Counted from the first letter of the stretch, positions 17,971 through 28,081 are shown. The stretch: 64,000 bases of DNA from WRGT01 sp964450405 (GCA_964450405.1 CAYVCQ010000004.1:1-64000), one strand, 5' to 3'. Numbers and translations: made by a program. The notes: generated by a model from the sequence alone, not told the origin.

Positions 17971-19323
17971 TATTATTCCCGCAAAATGTTTGTAAATCAA
18001 TTCAGTCTTCTCAACAGAACCGGATTCAGTAATAATTCTGAAAATCGGTTCGGTATTGGAAGATCTCAAATGAACCCATCCATTTTTAAATTTTTCATTT
18101 TTAACAAAATCAATTCTTAAACCATCAATACTGGAGATCTTTTCACCTTTAAATTCATTCTTGATTTTTGCAAGAATTTCATTTACATCGGACTTGCCGC
18201 TGAGAGTCACCTTCCCTTTTTTCATATAATACTCGGGCATCTCTTTCATTATCTCGGATATTTTTTTCTTTTTGGATGACATCATCTCAAGTATATACGC
18301 AATTCCTGCAAGACTGTCACGGCCAAGGTGAACTTCCGGAGATATTACTCCACCATTCCCTTCTCCGCCGATCAATGCATTTCTCTTCTTCATCTCTTCA
18401 ACAACGTTGATCTCTCCAACCTTTGATCTGAAAAATGGTACATTGTACTTCGAAGCAATGTCTTCAATTGCCCTGGTGGTGGAGAGGTTTACGACAACGC
18501 TACCTTTTTTCTTTTCAAGAAGATGATCAGCAGCAAGGACAATTGTGTATTCTTCTCCAAGAGGTTTTCCATTTTCATCTACGATTGCAAGTCTGTCAGC
18601 ATCCGGATCCTGAGCAAATCCGATATCAGCCTTATGTTTTATTACAGCTTCAGATAACTGCTTCAGATTCTCAGGGAGAGGTTCCGCCCCTCTGGGGAAT
18701 AGTCCGTCCGGTGTACAATTAATCTCTGTAACTTTACAATTTAACTGCCTTAGGAAATCAGGCGTAATTACAGATCCTGCTCCATTAACTGAATCGAGCA
18801 CAACATGTAATTTGCTGTTTTGAATTTTCTTTATATCGATTACTTTTAAAACTCTCTTAAGATGGATCTCTCCGGCATTGTTCATCGTAGTAAGCTTGCC
18901 CATTTTATCCCATTTTTTAAAAGAGACGGGCGAATCCATAAATTTAAAGAGTTTGTTTATCTCTGTCTGTGTTAGAAATGTTCCATGACTGTTTATAAGC
19001 TTAAGAGCATTCCACTCCACGGGATTATGGGATGCCGATAATACAATTCCGCCGGCAGCATGCAGCTCTTCAACCATTACCTGGACTGTCGGTGTCGGGA
19101 CAATTCCTATATCGACAACGTTACAGCCTGCAAGAAGAAGTACGGAAACAAGATTCATCGAGACAGCTTCTCCGGTTGGACGTGAATCCCTTCCCACAAC
19201 TACAGTGCCGTATCCGGCATATTTCGCAAATGCTGAACCAACCGAAGTCAGAAGATCCGGTGTAAAACTTTCACCGACTATACCTCTTATACCTGAGACA
19301 CTTTTCATAAGTGGGGATGTCAT
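17965..19323 (-). CDS. Phosphohexomutase (phosphoglucosamine/phosphomannomutase family)
   Basis: Alpha-D-phosphohexomutase of 452 residues. The phosphoserine loop is SASHNP with S98. The metal loop is DPDADRLAIVDENGK. The sugar-binding loop is GGEGNGGVI, and the phosphate-binding loop is RSSNTEPIFRIITE. Substrate choice (GlcN-6-P, Man-6-P or Glc-6-P) is not certain from these motifs. The VEWNALK sequence after SASHNP is like that of GlmM-type and archaeal enzymes. If it is GlmM, it makes glucosamine-1-phosphate for peptidoglycan and LPS. The start abuts the secA stop (TAG then ATG), so it is co-transcribed with secA. Confidence 0.88.
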   Translation of the reverse strand: MTSPLMKSVSGIRGIVGESFTPDLLTSVGSAFAKYAGYGTVVVGRDSRPTGEAVSMNLVSVLLLAGCNVVDIGIVPTPTVQVMVEELHAAGGIVLSASHNPVEWNALKLINSHGTFLTQTEINKLFKFMDSPVSFKKWDKMGKLTTMNNAGEIHLKRVLKVIDIKKIQNSKLHVVLDSVNGAGSVITPDFLRQLNCKVTEINCTPDGLFPRGAEPLPENLKQLSEAVIKHKADIGFAQDPDADRLAIVDENGKPLGEEYTIVLAADHLLEKKKGSVVVNLSTTRAIEDIASKYNVPFFRSKVGEINVVEEMKKRNALIGGEGNGGVISPEVHLGRDSLAGIAYILEMMSSKKKKISEIMKEMPEYYMKKGKVTLSGKSDVNEILAKIKNEFKGEKISSIDGLRIDFVKNEKFKNGWVHLRSSNTEPIFRIITESGSVEKTELIYKHFAGIIK

Positions 19324-22053
19324 CTAGTTTCTCCTGCTTCTTCTTAGTTTTTTCCTTTTAACTCCGCCTTCAGTTACTTTCTCTTCAGCTTTATTCTTTT
19401 TACCCTGTGATTGCTGAACCGGTATTCCGCCTGCTCCGAACTGATCAACCTCTGCATGAAACTCATTTCCCACAGGGATACGTGAAGCAGGAATATCCTC
19501 CTGGACTCTGCGTACTTCAACTTTCAGTAAAAATTCAATAATCTCTTCTTTGAGATTACCAATCATTTCAGTAAAGATTCTCGATCCCTCGATTTTGTAC
19601 TCTACCAGCGGATTCTTTTCACCGTAACCCATCGCCCAGATGCCATCCCTGAGCTGATCCATTGCGAGAAGATGATCTCTCCATTTGTTGTCAATAACCT
19701 GAAGAGATATAAGTCTTTCAATAATCCTCATATCTTCAGATCCATTTTTTTCTTCGCGGAGCATGTATAATTCTTTTACTTTATTCTCCAGAGCATCAAC
19801 AAAATCCGAATATGTCAGTTCTACAGGATTTACCTCTTCATAGTTCAAATCTATTGTGAATTTCTGTTTGAACCAGCTTCTCAGGGCTTCTAGATCCCAC
19901 TGCTCCGGGTGTCTCATCCCATTAGAGTATAACTCAACATTTCTTTCTATAACATCTGTGAGGTAACCTTTTACTTCCTCGGATATATCAACACCATCGA
20001 GAAGTTCATTTCTCTTTTTATAGATATAAGTTCTCTGAGCATTCATAACATCATCGTATTCAAGGAGATGTTTCCTTATTTCAAAGTTTCTACCCTCAAC
20101 ACGTTTCTGTGCACTTGCAATGGCCTTGGAAACCATGGCACTTTCAATCTCCTGACCCTCTTCCATTCCAAGCCTGTCCATAACTTTACCGATTCTTTCT
20201 GAACCGAAAATTCTCATTAGCTCATCTTCAAGTGATAGATAAAATCTTGACGATCCCGGGTCACCCTGTCTTCCCGAACGTCCTCTCAGCTGATTATCTA
20301 TTCGTCTGGCTTCGTGACGTTCAGTTCCCAGAATATGAAGTCCTCCGGCATCAACAACTTTTTCATGTTTCTTGATCCATTCCCGGCCGTTTTTAATAAT
20401 CGACAGAGCTTTATTCTTATCCTGACCCGGCATCTGTTCTGTTATTTTTTCGGCCTCATCAAAATCAGAAACCATTATTTTCAGTTTAAATTCATCCCAT
20501 AGTTCTCTGTTCTGAACCGCCTTGTATGACTCAGCCTCATCATTGTAAGTCTTCTTTCCTCCGAGTACAATGTCAGTACCACGACCGGCCATGTTTGTAG
20601 CAATTGTGACGGCCCCTGGACTTCCTGCTTCGGCAACAATCTGCGCTTCCTTCTCGTGATACTTGGCATTAAGAACATTGTGAATTATCCCCTTTGATCT
20701 TAGGAGGTTGGAAAGTTTTTCAGACTTTTCTATTGAAATTGTTCCTACGAGAATAGGTCTTCCCTTTGCGCTGTATTCATTTATCTCAGCGGCAATGGCG
20801 TTATATTTTTCTCTTTCTGTTTTATAAATACGATCAGGGCGGTCATTTCTTATAAGGGGAAGATTTGTCGGGATAACAGCAACATCTAGCCCGTAGATAT
20901 TTCTGAATTCGACAGATTCGGTTTCCGCTGTTCCCGTCATTCCTGAAAGTTTTTTATACATTCTGAAGTAATTCTGGAAAGTAATTGATGCAAGAGTCTG
21001 ACTCTCTCTTGCAACTGTTACATTCTCCTTCGCCTCCAGTGCCTGGTGAAGACCGTCTGAGAATCTTCTTCCCGGCATAAGTCTTCCGGTAAATTCATCA
21101 ACGATGATTACCTGGCCATCTTTAACGATGTAATCAATATCTTTGTGAAAAATAAGATGTGCCTTAAGAGCCTGGTGAATATGATGAATTATATCAATAT
21201 GTTTATTGTCATAGAGGTTATCTACCTTAAGTATCCTTTCAATATGGGCAACGCCTTCTTCGGTAAGTGTGGCATTTTTATCCTTTTCATTTACCTCGTA
21301 ATCGATAACATCTTTCAATTGAGGAATAATCTTGTTCACCTGGAGATACTTTTTTGTGGATTCTTCGATAGAACCGGATATGATAAGAGGAGTTCTTGAC
21401 TCATCTATAAGAATTGAATCCACTTCATCGACGATACAATAATTAAGATTCCGCTGAACCTTCAGGCTTCGATGTTCAACCATGTTATCTCTAAGATAGT
21501 CAAATCCGAATTCATTATTTGTTCCATAAGTTATATCACATCCGTAGGCTTTCTGTCTTTCAATCGGGCCGAGATGATGCTGTACAATACCGAAATTTAA
21601 TCCAAGATATCGGTATATTGGACCCATCCATTCCGCATCCCGCTTTGCGAGATAATCGTTAACCGTTACAACATGTACACCTTTACCGGTCAGTGCATTT
21701 AAATATATAGGCGATGTTGCCACAAGAGTTTTACCCTCACCGGTTTTCATTTCGGCGATCTGGCCTTTATGTAGAACAACTCCCCCCATCATCTGAACAT
21801 CAAAATGCCTCATGCCGAGAGTTCTTATTGATGCTTCTCTTACCATGGCATACGCTTCGGGAAGAATTGAATCAAGTGATTCCCCCTTCTCAATTCTTGA
21901 TTTGAATTCACCGGTCCTGGATTGCATTTCCGGTTGAGTCATTCTGGAAGTGGCATTTTCAAGGGCGTTGATCTTGTCAGCAAAGGGCTGGAGTCTTTTT
22001 CTGTCACGTTCCGGTTTTGTTCCGAATACTGTATTTAGTATTATTTCAAGCAT
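19324..22053 (-). CDS. secA: Preprotein translocase ATPase SecA
   Basis: Motor of the Sec export pathway. Walker A is MKTGEGKTLVA at 102-112. Other motifs are YGTNNEFGFDYLRDNM, the DEAD-like IVDEVDSILIDE, the linker GMTGTAETE, TIATNMAGRGTDIVLGG, RRIDNQLRGRSGRQGDPGSS and the helical scaffold near MDQLRDGIWAMGYGEKNPL. At 909 residues it is full length. The C-terminus ends in a lysine/arginine-rich tail (KRKKLRRSRRN) and lacks the CxCxxxxxxxxCH zinc motif used for SecB and lipid binding in proteobacteria. It is followed directly by the phosphohexomutase gene. Confidence 0.98.
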   Translation of the reverse strand: MLEIILNTVFGTKPERDRKRLQPFADKINALENATSRMTQPEMQSRTGEFKSRIEKGESLDSILPEAYAMVREASIRTLGMRHFDVQMMGGVVLHKGQIAEMKTGEGKTLVATSPIYLNALTGKGVHVVTVNDYLAKRDAEWMGPIYRYLGLNFGIVQHHLGPIERQKAYGCDITYGTNNEFGFDYLRDNMVEHRSLKVQRNLNYCIVDEVDSILIDESRTPLIISGSIEESTKKYLQVNKIIPQLKDVIDYEVNEKDKNATLTEEGVAHIERILKVDNLYDNKHIDIIHHIHQALKAHLIFHKDIDYIVKDGQVIIVDEFTGRLMPGRRFSDGLHQALEAKENVTVARESQTLASITFQNYFRMYKKLSGMTGTAETESVEFRNIYGLDVAVIPTNLPLIRNDRPDRIYKTEREKYNAIAAEINEYSAKGRPILVGTISIEKSEKLSNLLRSKGIIHNVLNAKYHEKEAQIVAEAGSPGAVTIATNMAGRGTDIVLGGKKTYNDEAESYKAVQNRELWDEFKLKIMVSDFDEAEKITEQMPGQDKNKALSIIKNGREWIKKHEKVVDAGGLHILGTERHEARRIDNQLRGRSGRQGDPGSSRFYLSLEDELMRIFGSERIGKVMDRLGMEEGQEIESAMVSKAIASAQKRVEGRNFEIRKHLLEYDDVMNAQRTYIYKKRNELLDGVDISEEVKGYLTDVIERNVELYSNGMRHPEQWDLEALRSWFKQKFTIDLNYEEVNPVELTYSDFVDALENKVKELYMLREEKNGSEDMRIIERLISLQVIDNKWRDHLLAMDQLRDGIWAMGYGEKNPLVEYKIEGSRIFTEMIGNLKEEIIEFLLKVEVRRVQEDIPASRIPVGNEFHAEVDQFGAGGIPVQQSQGKKNKAEEKVTEGGVKRKKLRRSRRN

Positions 22054-22307
22054 GTCTATATCCTGTATCTGTTATTATTTTGACGTTTTATGCAATTTTT
22101 GATCAGTGTGAAGATATTTATTTTATGAAAACATCATTTAAATTTATGTTACAATTATCAAGAAATTATTTTAATAAATATATGTTTTTATGGAACATTA
22201 TTTTTGTACGTTTTGCCTATTTGCATAGAACATCTTTTTAAAAGTTCCCGCACCACGGAGGGGGTAAGGATTTGGCTTTTGCGAGATGGTAAAAATGAAA
22301 ATTGTCT

Positions 22308-23417
22308 CTACTTTAATTTATAAATATCAATAATACCCTGTTTTAACTCATCTATTCCGGTTGATTTTTTTGCAGACCCGGTTATTGAGTCGGGATATTT
22401 ATTTTTTATGACATTCAGCACATTTTCTGAAGCGGCATCACTTTTATTAAAAAAAAGAACAACCGGTTTACCTTCAATTTTTAGCTGAACAAGTTCGTTC
22501 TCTACAGTTTTGATATTTGATTCGATGTCAGGGGCATTTATATCCACAACATGAATTATGAAATCAGAGTTCTCAATATCTTCAAGGGTCGATCTGAAAG
22601 ATTCAATCAGATTGGCAGGGAGATTCTGAATAAAACCAACTGTATCGGTAAGCAGAATTCCTATTTCAGGTGTAAGGAAAACAGATCTTGTATATGAATC
22701 AAGAGTAGCAAAGAGTCTGTCTTCAACGAATAGATCATCTTTTGCCAGGAGATTTATAAGAGTCGACTTTCCGGCATTGGTATAACCGACAACAGCTCCC
22801 AGAAATTTATTGTTCCTGGCGCCTCTGGTTCGTCTGCGATGTTCTTCATATTTCTTGAGTTTATCTTTTAGTACATCAATTCTTCTCTGGATATGTCTTT
22901 TATCTGTTTCAAGCATTGCCTCACCGGGGCCTCTTGTTCCGATGCCTCCTCCAAGACGCGACAATACTCCGCCAAGACCTTTAAGTCTGGGGAGTATATA
23001 TTTCAGCTGCGCAAGTTCTACCTGAATTTTAGATTCAGCACTCTTTGCCCTTCTGGCAAATATATCGAGGATAACTTCATTTCTTCCAATGACACGGCAC
23101 TTAAGTTTTTCTTCAAGATTTCTTATCTGAGAGGGTTTTATATTCGTTAAATCAAATACGACAAGTTTAAGATTTTTCTCTTCGATCATTTTATTTACAA
23201 TATCAATGTATCCGGTACCGAAGATATAGGCTGGATCTATACCATCTCTTTTGATTGTCATTGAATCAACAATCACAGCTCCTGCGGTATTTACAAGGAG
23301 CTTGAGTTCATCCAGGGAATAATCAGCTTTTTCTCTATTTTCCCCTTTTATATAAAGGGAGATTAAAAGTGCTCTTTCATCTTTTGATGAGGCTATTCGG
23401 TTTACTGAGGCATCCAT
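22308..23417 (-). CDS. hflX: Ribosome-associated GTPase HflX
   Basis: A GTPase that splits or rescues stalled ribosomes. The N-terminal HflX domain is followed by the signature GGVLSRLGGGIGTRGPGEAM, a basic helical segment (IQRRIDVLKDKLKKYEEHRR), and the G domain with G1 GYTNAGKST, G3 DTVGFIQNLP and G4 FNKSD. At 369 residues it is normal. The assigned ATG overlaps the upstream DUF192 gene by 41 bases and has only a weak ribosome-binding site, but the peptide after it (ERALLISLYIKG) is the usual HflX beginning, so I keep it. Confidence 0.95.
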   Translation of the reverse strand: MDASVNRIASSKDERALLISLYIKGENREKADYSLDELKLLVNTAGAVIVDSMTIKRDGIDPAYIFGTGYIDIVNKMIEEKNLKLVVFDLTNIKPSQIRNLEEKLKCRVIGRNEVILDIFARRAKSAESKIQVELAQLKYILPRLKGLGGVLSRLGGGIGTRGPGEAMLETDKRHIQRRIDVLKDKLKKYEEHRRRTRGARNNKFLGAVVGYTNAGKSTLINLLAKDDLFVEDRLFATLDSYTRSVFLTPEIGILLTDTVGFIQNLPANLIESFRSTLEDIENSDFIIHVVDINAPDIESNIKTVENELVQLKIEGKPVVLFFNKSDAASENVLNVIKNKYPDSITGSAKKSTGIDELKQGIIDIYKLK

Positions 23418-23859
23418 TAAATTCTATCTTCGATCCAGGTTTTATTTTGTATTTGTTGAACCAACCGAGGTTGACTTCAAGTGCAAACATTGCTGGTCTT
23501 ATAGAATTATATGTCAGGGAGACGTCAAGTGGTTTCATATGATAAATTTCATTAATTATACCGTTTTTATTGATATATGCAATATCAAGAGGAATATATG
23601 TGTTTTTCATCCAGAAATTCAATCTTTCTTCGGTATCAAAAACAAAAAGCATACCTTCTGATTCGTTAAGAGATTTTCTGTACATAAGTCCTTTTTCTCT
23701 CGCGGCATGGGTATCTGCAATTTCCGCATTAAGTTTTATTCTGGCGCCATTTTCAGAAATAAGATAGATGGTACATTTACGTTCTGCTGGAGCTGCAGAG
23801 ACTGTTGCGCACAAAAATATTATAAAAGCTGCAACAAAGTTTTTATTAAAATTCACCAT
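23377..23859 (-). CDS. DUF192 family secreted protein
   Basis: A 160-residue exported protein: the signal peptide (residues 1-22, ending ATVSAAPA) is followed by a DUF192 domain. The domain motifs are THAAREKGLMYRKSL, EGMLFVFDTEERLNFWMKNT and IPLDIAYIN. The function of this beta-barrel family is unknown; it is often envelope-associated. The gene is the middle of a tight run: it overlaps the upstream barrel-protein gene by 14 bases and hflX by 41 bases. Confidence 0.9.
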   Translation of the reverse strand: MVNFNKNFVAAFIIFLCATVSAAPAERKCTIYLISENGARIKLNAEIADTHAAREKGLMYRKSLNESEGMLFVFDTEERLNFWMKNTYIPLDIAYINKNGIINEIYHMKPLDVSLTYNSIRPAMFALEVNLGWFNKYKIKPGSKIEFNGCLSKPNSLIKR

Positions 23860-24586
23860 GATACTCGATCCTGATTATTCTGTTTGGTCTATGATGTCTC
23901 TGCATTATTAGTGCAATTTCAAAACCTATCTGATCAAAATAATTATATTTTATACCTGCGTTGTAAAGCCAGTCCGGCCGATCTCTAAAATTCCAGTAAA
24001 CTCTTTCAGTTTCAAATTGAAATCTGAAGAATTCGCCAAGGGGTATATCGAGTGATGAAAAATATGAAGTATTGTGCGGTTTATAATATGGCTGAGCAGG
24101 AAGTCTTATGCCGGCACTTAGAAATTGTTCTGAGTCAAAGAGATAAATTGATCCGGTTAATACAAAATAGGGCCCGTAAATAACACGGTCTATTTTATTT
24201 TCAGGATTTTCTTCTACGCCGTCATATCCCACATAGAATGAATCGTAGCCTATAGCAAGGGCAATGGGGAAAGCTTCCCATCCATCTGTAAACTTAATTT
24301 TGCCCACCACTCCGGGAACATTAAAACGGGGATCATCCCTGCCTATGGCACTTTGTACATCAAGTGAAACTCCAAGGTAAATGACATCGTGTAGACCCAG
24401 AAAGGTTTTTAACTCCATGCCGCCATTGTCGTACTCCATAAATGAAATATTATAGGTACCTCTGGCAATTGTGAACGCTGTGGGAGTATCTATTACAACA
24501 GTCTGCTTCCCCTGGGCATGGGAGTATTGAGGAATTATAATGAGTATAAACAGGATGAATATATTAAATCTAAATCTGGATTTCAT
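23846..24586 (-). CDS. Probable outer-membrane beta-barrel protein (YjbH-like)
   Basis: A 246-residue exported protein with signal peptide (residues 1-24, ending YSHAQG). It contains alternating amphipathic strands typical of an outer-membrane barrel, such as YNISFMEYDNGGMELKTFLGL, FPIALAIGYDSFYVGYDG and FVLTGSIYLFDSEQF, with an aromatic-rich end. It resembles short YjbH or spirochaetal barrel proteins, though the match is by style rather than a diagnostic motif. It heads the run leading to the DUF192 gene and hflX. Confidence 0.65.
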   Translation of the reverse strand: MKSRFRFNIFILFILIIIPQYSHAQGKQTVVIDTPTAFTIARGTYNISFMEYDNGGMELKTFLGLHDVIYLGVSLDVQSAIGRDDPRFNVPGVVGKIKFTDGWEAFPIALAIGYDSFYVGYDGVEENPENKIDRVIYGPYFVLTGSIYLFDSEQFLSAGIRLPAQPYYKPHNTSYFSSLDIPLGEFFRFQFETERVYWNFRDRPDWLYNAGIKYNYFDQIGFEIALIMQRHHRPNRIIRIEYHGEF

Positions 24587-24684
24587 AAAGGTTACCGTGA
24601 ATAATGTTTTCTTATTCTATCGGCTTATTCATTGATTTAGTATATTTATTTTATCTGATACGGAATGTCCTGCAATTCAGAATT

Positions 24685-25401
24685 TCAGTATAAATTCTGA
24701 ATTGCGATTAGTTCACGAATGCCGGTTTCTGCGGCTTTCAGCATTTCATCGAGTTGTTTGCTTGAAAAAGATGTCTTTTCGCCGGTGCCCTGTATTTCAA
24801 TAAAATCAAAGTTTCCATTCATGACCACGTTCATATCCACGTCAGCTTTGGAATCCTTTTCAAAATCGAGATCAAGATAAACTACATTATCAATTACACC
24901 CACTGATACAGCAGCAATATTTGAAATAAGAGGATTTACGTCGATGAGTCCTTCTTTAAGCATTCTGTCAGTTGCAAGCTTAAGTGCAATATAACCGCCG
25001 GTAATAGATGCTGTGCGTGTACCGCCATCAGCCTGTATAACATCACAGTCGACATATATGGAGTACCCTGGAACTTTACCCAGATCTATGCCTGCTCTTA
25101 GAGATCTCCCTATAAGCCTCTGAATCTCTACAGAACGGCCATCGCGCTTCATAAAGTCCCTTTTTATCCTCGATGAGGTTGAATAAGGGAGCATTGTATA
25201 TTCTGCGGAGAGCCATCCGTTATTCTTCTTTTTAGCATGATCCGGAACATCTTCGGCAATATTAACTGCACATATAACTTTTGTATCACCCATACCGAAA
25301 AGAACTGAACCATAAGCATTCTTGCAGAAATCTTTCACAACAGTGATTTCTCTAGTTGAGAATATCTGTGTTTCCTTCACTTTTTTTAAGCTCATCGTCA
25401 A
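24685..25401 (-). CDS. rph: Ribonuclease PH
   Basis: Phosphorolytic 3'-to-5' exoribonuclease that trims tRNA 3' ends. It fits here because neither tRNA in the window encodes CCA. Family motifs are FGMGDTKVICAVNIAEDVP, GWLSAEYTMLPYSTSSR, the basic RSVEIQRLIGRSLRAGID and DCDVIQADGGTRTASITGGY. The usual N-terminal MRxDGRxxDQLRP is replaced by STREITVVKDF. At 238 residues it has normal length. The start is M1 at 25401 or M3 at 25395; either one overlaps the upstream gene's end by about 45-50 bases. Confidence 0.95.
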   Translation of the reverse strand: MTMSLKKVKETQIFSTREITVVKDFCKNAYGSVLFGMGDTKVICAVNIAEDVPDHAKKKNNGWLSAEYTMLPYSTSSRIKRDFMKRDGRSVEIQRLIGRSLRAGIDLGKVPGYSIYVDCDVIQADGGTRTASITGGYIALKLATDRMLKEGLIDVNPLISNIAAVSVGVIDNVVYLDLDFEKDSKADVDMNVVMNGNFDFIEIQGTGEKTSFSSKQLDEMLKAAETGIRELIAIQNLY

Positions 25402-26557
25402 GTTCCTTGTTTGTCTCTTTCAGTTTTTTTATTTCCTGAAGATCTTTAATTTTTCTATCTATATTTTTGTGGTAAGGATTGTAATCTTTTACGGTATTAA
25501 ACTCATCAATGGCAGAATCAAGGTCATCGGCAACAAAATGTTTAATTCCTTTTTTATAATGAACTTCAGCTCTCAGCTTATCTCCAACTGTGATAATCTT
25601 TGGTATAAGTTTGATTGTTACGCTTAAGGAGTATACCGGACCGAAGATTCCATTGTCAGAATAAGATGTATCAACACTGAAGGCTGTATTCTGTATTGCA
25701 TAGTTAAAGCCGAATCCCAGAGAATAGGTTCCGGCATCATTAAATCTCCATCCGCCCCTTATATAAAGAAGTTCCATGTAGTTGAATTCAACTCCTGTAT
25801 TAACACGGAAGCTCTCATCAAACAGATACGTGAAATCGTAGAGATCGGAAGAGTTGATGAAATTTTCAGTCATATCAAGATTTATACCGAACCATTTTGT
25901 AGGCTTATATGAGGTTCCGAATCTCAGAAGTCTGGGCAGCGGATCGTCCTTTGCATTTGTTCCCACGTTAAGAACAGAGAATCCTATATGAAAATTTCGT
26001 ATAGGGCTGTCAAAAGGAGAATAAATATACATCCCCTTAAGAACTCCCAAATCTACTGCGAATGAACTCAGGAATAAGGTATCAATTTTCTGGTATATAT
26101 ATTTGAATGTACCACCAAAGTAGAATGCTCCAAAGTCATATCCGTATCCGGTTGTAAAATTACCGTTATAAAACTGTACTTTTCCTGTAGTTTCACCGTT
26201 AACATCAATTTTATCAAAAACAGGTACCCAGAAAAGGGAATTTGAAACTCCAAGCCATCCTTCATATATAGGATAAGCCAAACTAATATTTTCAAATCTT
26301 GAATCAAGTATAAGTTCATTGTGGAAAACAGAAAATGCCGGATACCTTAGCGATCCAAGACCTGCCGGATTATAGTAAATGGAATTTATATCATTTATTT
26401 CAGCAGTGAATGCTTCGCCCATGGCAAGAGGTCTGCTCCCTACGCCGAGTTCAAGAAATGTTGCGCCTGAAGTTCCGATACTGCCTTCGGCAAAAAGATC
26501 AGCCGCTCCGGAGAACAGAACAAGTGCAGTGATTATTATTGAAATTATCTTATACAT
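25352..26557 (-). CDS. UPF0164/PorV-like outer-membrane protein with C-terminal TPR and coil
   Basis: A 401-residue exported protein. After a signal peptide (residues 1-24) comes the PorV/UPF0164 opening: GTSGATFLELGVGSRPLAMG and NSIYYNPAGLGSLRYP. This family of fatty-acid-transporter-like barrels is found in spirochaetes and Bacteroidetes. Barrel strands continue to about residue 325. A TPR-like unit then follows (KGIKHFVADDLDSAIDEFN) and a charged helix or coil (IDRKIKDLQEIKKLKETNKE). The tail after the barrel suggests a periplasmic interaction module. The gene is upstream of rph and overlaps it by about 50 bases. Confidence 0.85.
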   Translation of the reverse strand: MYKIISIIITALVLFSGAADLFAEGSIGTSGATFLELGVGSRPLAMGEAFTAEINDINSIYYNPAGLGSLRYPAFSVFHNELILDSRFENISLAYPIYEGWLGVSNSLFWVPVFDKIDVNGETTGKVQFYNGNFTTGYGYDFGAFYFGGTFKYIYQKIDTLFLSSFAVDLGVLKGMYIYSPFDSPIRNFHIGFSVLNVGTNAKDDPLPRLLRFGTSYKPTKWFGINLDMTENFINSSDLYDFTYLFDESFRVNTGVEFNYMELLYIRGGWRFNDAGTYSLGFGFNYAIQNTAFSVDTSYSDNGIFGPVYSLSVTIKLIPKIITVGDKLRAEVHYKKGIKHFVADDLDSAIDEFNTVKDYNPYHKNIDRKIKDLQEIKKLKETNKELDDELKKSEGNTDILN

Positions 26558-26620
26558 AATATTTTTATCATGATACTGGAATACCTTGAATTATGCAAGA
26601 AATTAATCCAATGAGCTCTA

Positions 26621-27805
26621 TTAAAGGAAAAGATTAACAAATTCTTTATTGTTAAGATATTCATTGTAGTTTATTGACTGTACATCGATTATCTCTTCCC
26701 CGGAATTAGCTCTGTCTAGTATGTTATAAATATCATTCATTTCTAATGAAGGCGAGACGATAACTGCCCTATTAATGCTTATCTTTATAATGAGGGAATG
26801 CTTTTTTAGAAGTTTTCTCATTTTCGATAAAACAAATTTTAAAATGAATAAATTGGCCTTAGTGGAATAATCTTTCAGGGTGATAATGTAGCTTTTTAAA
26901 TTGGTATTAATTGCTGATTTGATGAACAGTTCTATCATAAGAAGCGTATCTTCGTAGGAGTAGTTGGTTATACTGAATCTAATCCTGTTTTTTAGAAAAT
27001 ACAGCATTAATGGGAGAGCGGCAAACTCCTTTAATTCTTTGAGGATTTCATCCGGTTTTATTTTAGTATTCCGGTTAAGTTCAACAATGAGTAAAGGTGA
27101 GAGAAATTCCTCAAATTTTATAATATTATTTTTTAATGATTTTAAATTGTTTGAATCATTGAAAAGGTCTGATATTTTTATAATATAGAATTCACGGGGA
27201 GATAAATCGTCAGCATCTTTGTTTAAGAATTTTTTAGAAAAAAACGGATCTGAATTAATCAAGGTTGAATTTATAATGAAACCTTCTCCATGATTCTGTA
27301 TCCGTAAAATCAGAGGATCTTTAATGCTGAAGTACATTTCAGCTGAGTACGAGGAGTCAAGGAGATTGATATCACTTCTATATGCCTTATCATTAAAATT
27401 ATATTTTAAAATTTGAAATTTTGAGTAACCGCATTGCAGCAGACCTGCCTTAATATAATCCGCAGTATCATCAATATCATCATATACATTAATATCTGTA
27501 TCAAAAGGATTGTAGGATGAGGTTACAGAATTTAAATCATCAGAGTGTTTTATCTTATAAATCAGTTTTTCGCACTGCAGAAGTAATGCATTTTTTTCCA
27601 TTGGATCAGAGTCAATATACTGGTCAGAAGGTTTCTCAGTCTTTTTTTCGTTGTTGAAAATTTTATTAACCAATGAACCTAATTCACTGTTAAATGTTTT
27701 TTCTCTGAGAATATTTCTCCCATGAGGTTCTTCCGGAAGTTCACCATCTAAATCGTTTACAGTGATTATTTCCAGATCAGTTTTAAGATAATGCCCTGCT
27801 CTCAC
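26621..27805 (-). CDS. Hypothetical protein, no family recognised
   Basis: A 394-residue soluble protein without signal peptide or membrane segment. The first 90 residues are charged and probably disordered (GELPEEPHGRNILREK, NEKKTEKPSDQYIDSD). The rest alternates helices and strands; the region near 120-250 (AEMYFSIKDPLILRI) could be a GAF-like fold. The region near 290-380 (NRIRFSITNYSYEDTLLMIE, NIYNILDRANSG) resembles the overall shape of a degenerate GGDEF-type domain. No catalytic motif can be seen. The gene lies alone, upstream of the PorV-like gene. Confidence 0.6.
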   Translation of the reverse strand: MRAGHYLKTDLEIITVNDLDGELPEEPHGRNILREKTFNSELGSLVNKIFNNEKKTEKPSDQYIDSDPMEKNALLLQCEKLIYKIKHSDDLNSVTSSYNPFDTDINVYDDIDDTADYIKAGLLQCGYSKFQILKYNFNDKAYRSDINLLDSSYSAEMYFSIKDPLILRIQNHGEGFIINSTLINSDPFFSKKFLNKDADDLSPREFYIIKISDLFNDSNNLKSLKNNIIKFEEFLSPLLIVELNRNTKIKPDEILKELKEFAALPLMLYFLKNRIRFSITNYSYEDTLLMIELFIKSAINTNLKSYIITLKDYSTKANLFILKFVLSKMRKLLKKHSLIIKISINRAVIVSPSLEMNDIYNILDRANSGEEIIDVQSINYNEYLNNKEFVNLFL

Positions 27806-27945
27806 AGATTCCTCCAGTATTATCTTTATTAACGGAAAATAAACGGTTCATCTGTATTATAATTAAATAATGTAGTAATAAATATAGTTAAAAAAAGTGC
27901 TATTGAGCATTTTTTTTAAAAGAATTTTTTTTTGTCAAAATATTG

Positions 27946-27975
27946 TTGACACAAAGAGTGGTTATTTGCTATTTA
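27946..27975 (+). promoter_or_regulatory. Sigma-70 promoter of the tRNA-Asn gene
   Basis: A perfect -35 TTGACA at 27946-27951 and an extended -10 (TG then C then TATTTA at 27970-27975) are separated by 18 bases. Transcription would start about 14 bases upstream of the tRNA 5' end. Confidence 0.75.
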
Positions 27976-27996
27976 CATTCTTGTCTTTGTGTATAT

Positions 27997-28069
27997 TCCT
28001 CTGTAGCTCAGTCGGTAGAGCAGTTGGCTGTTAACCAATTGGTCGTAGGTTCGAATCCTACCGGGGGAG
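27997..28069 (+). tRNA. tRNA-Asn (anticodon GTT)
   Basis: A complete 73-base cloverleaf. The acceptor TCCTCTG pairs with CGGGGGA (G-U pairs allowed). The D arm is AGCTCAGTCGGTAGAGC, and the anticodon stem is TTGG/CCAA with loop CTGTTAA and anticodon GTT at 28030-28032. The T arm is GTAGGTTCGAATCCTAC. CCA is not encoded, so it must be added by CCA-adding enzyme after 3' trimming. A strong promoter and a strong terminator flank it, so it is a single-gene unit. Confidence 0.97.
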
Positions 28070-28081
28070 CATAAACGACTT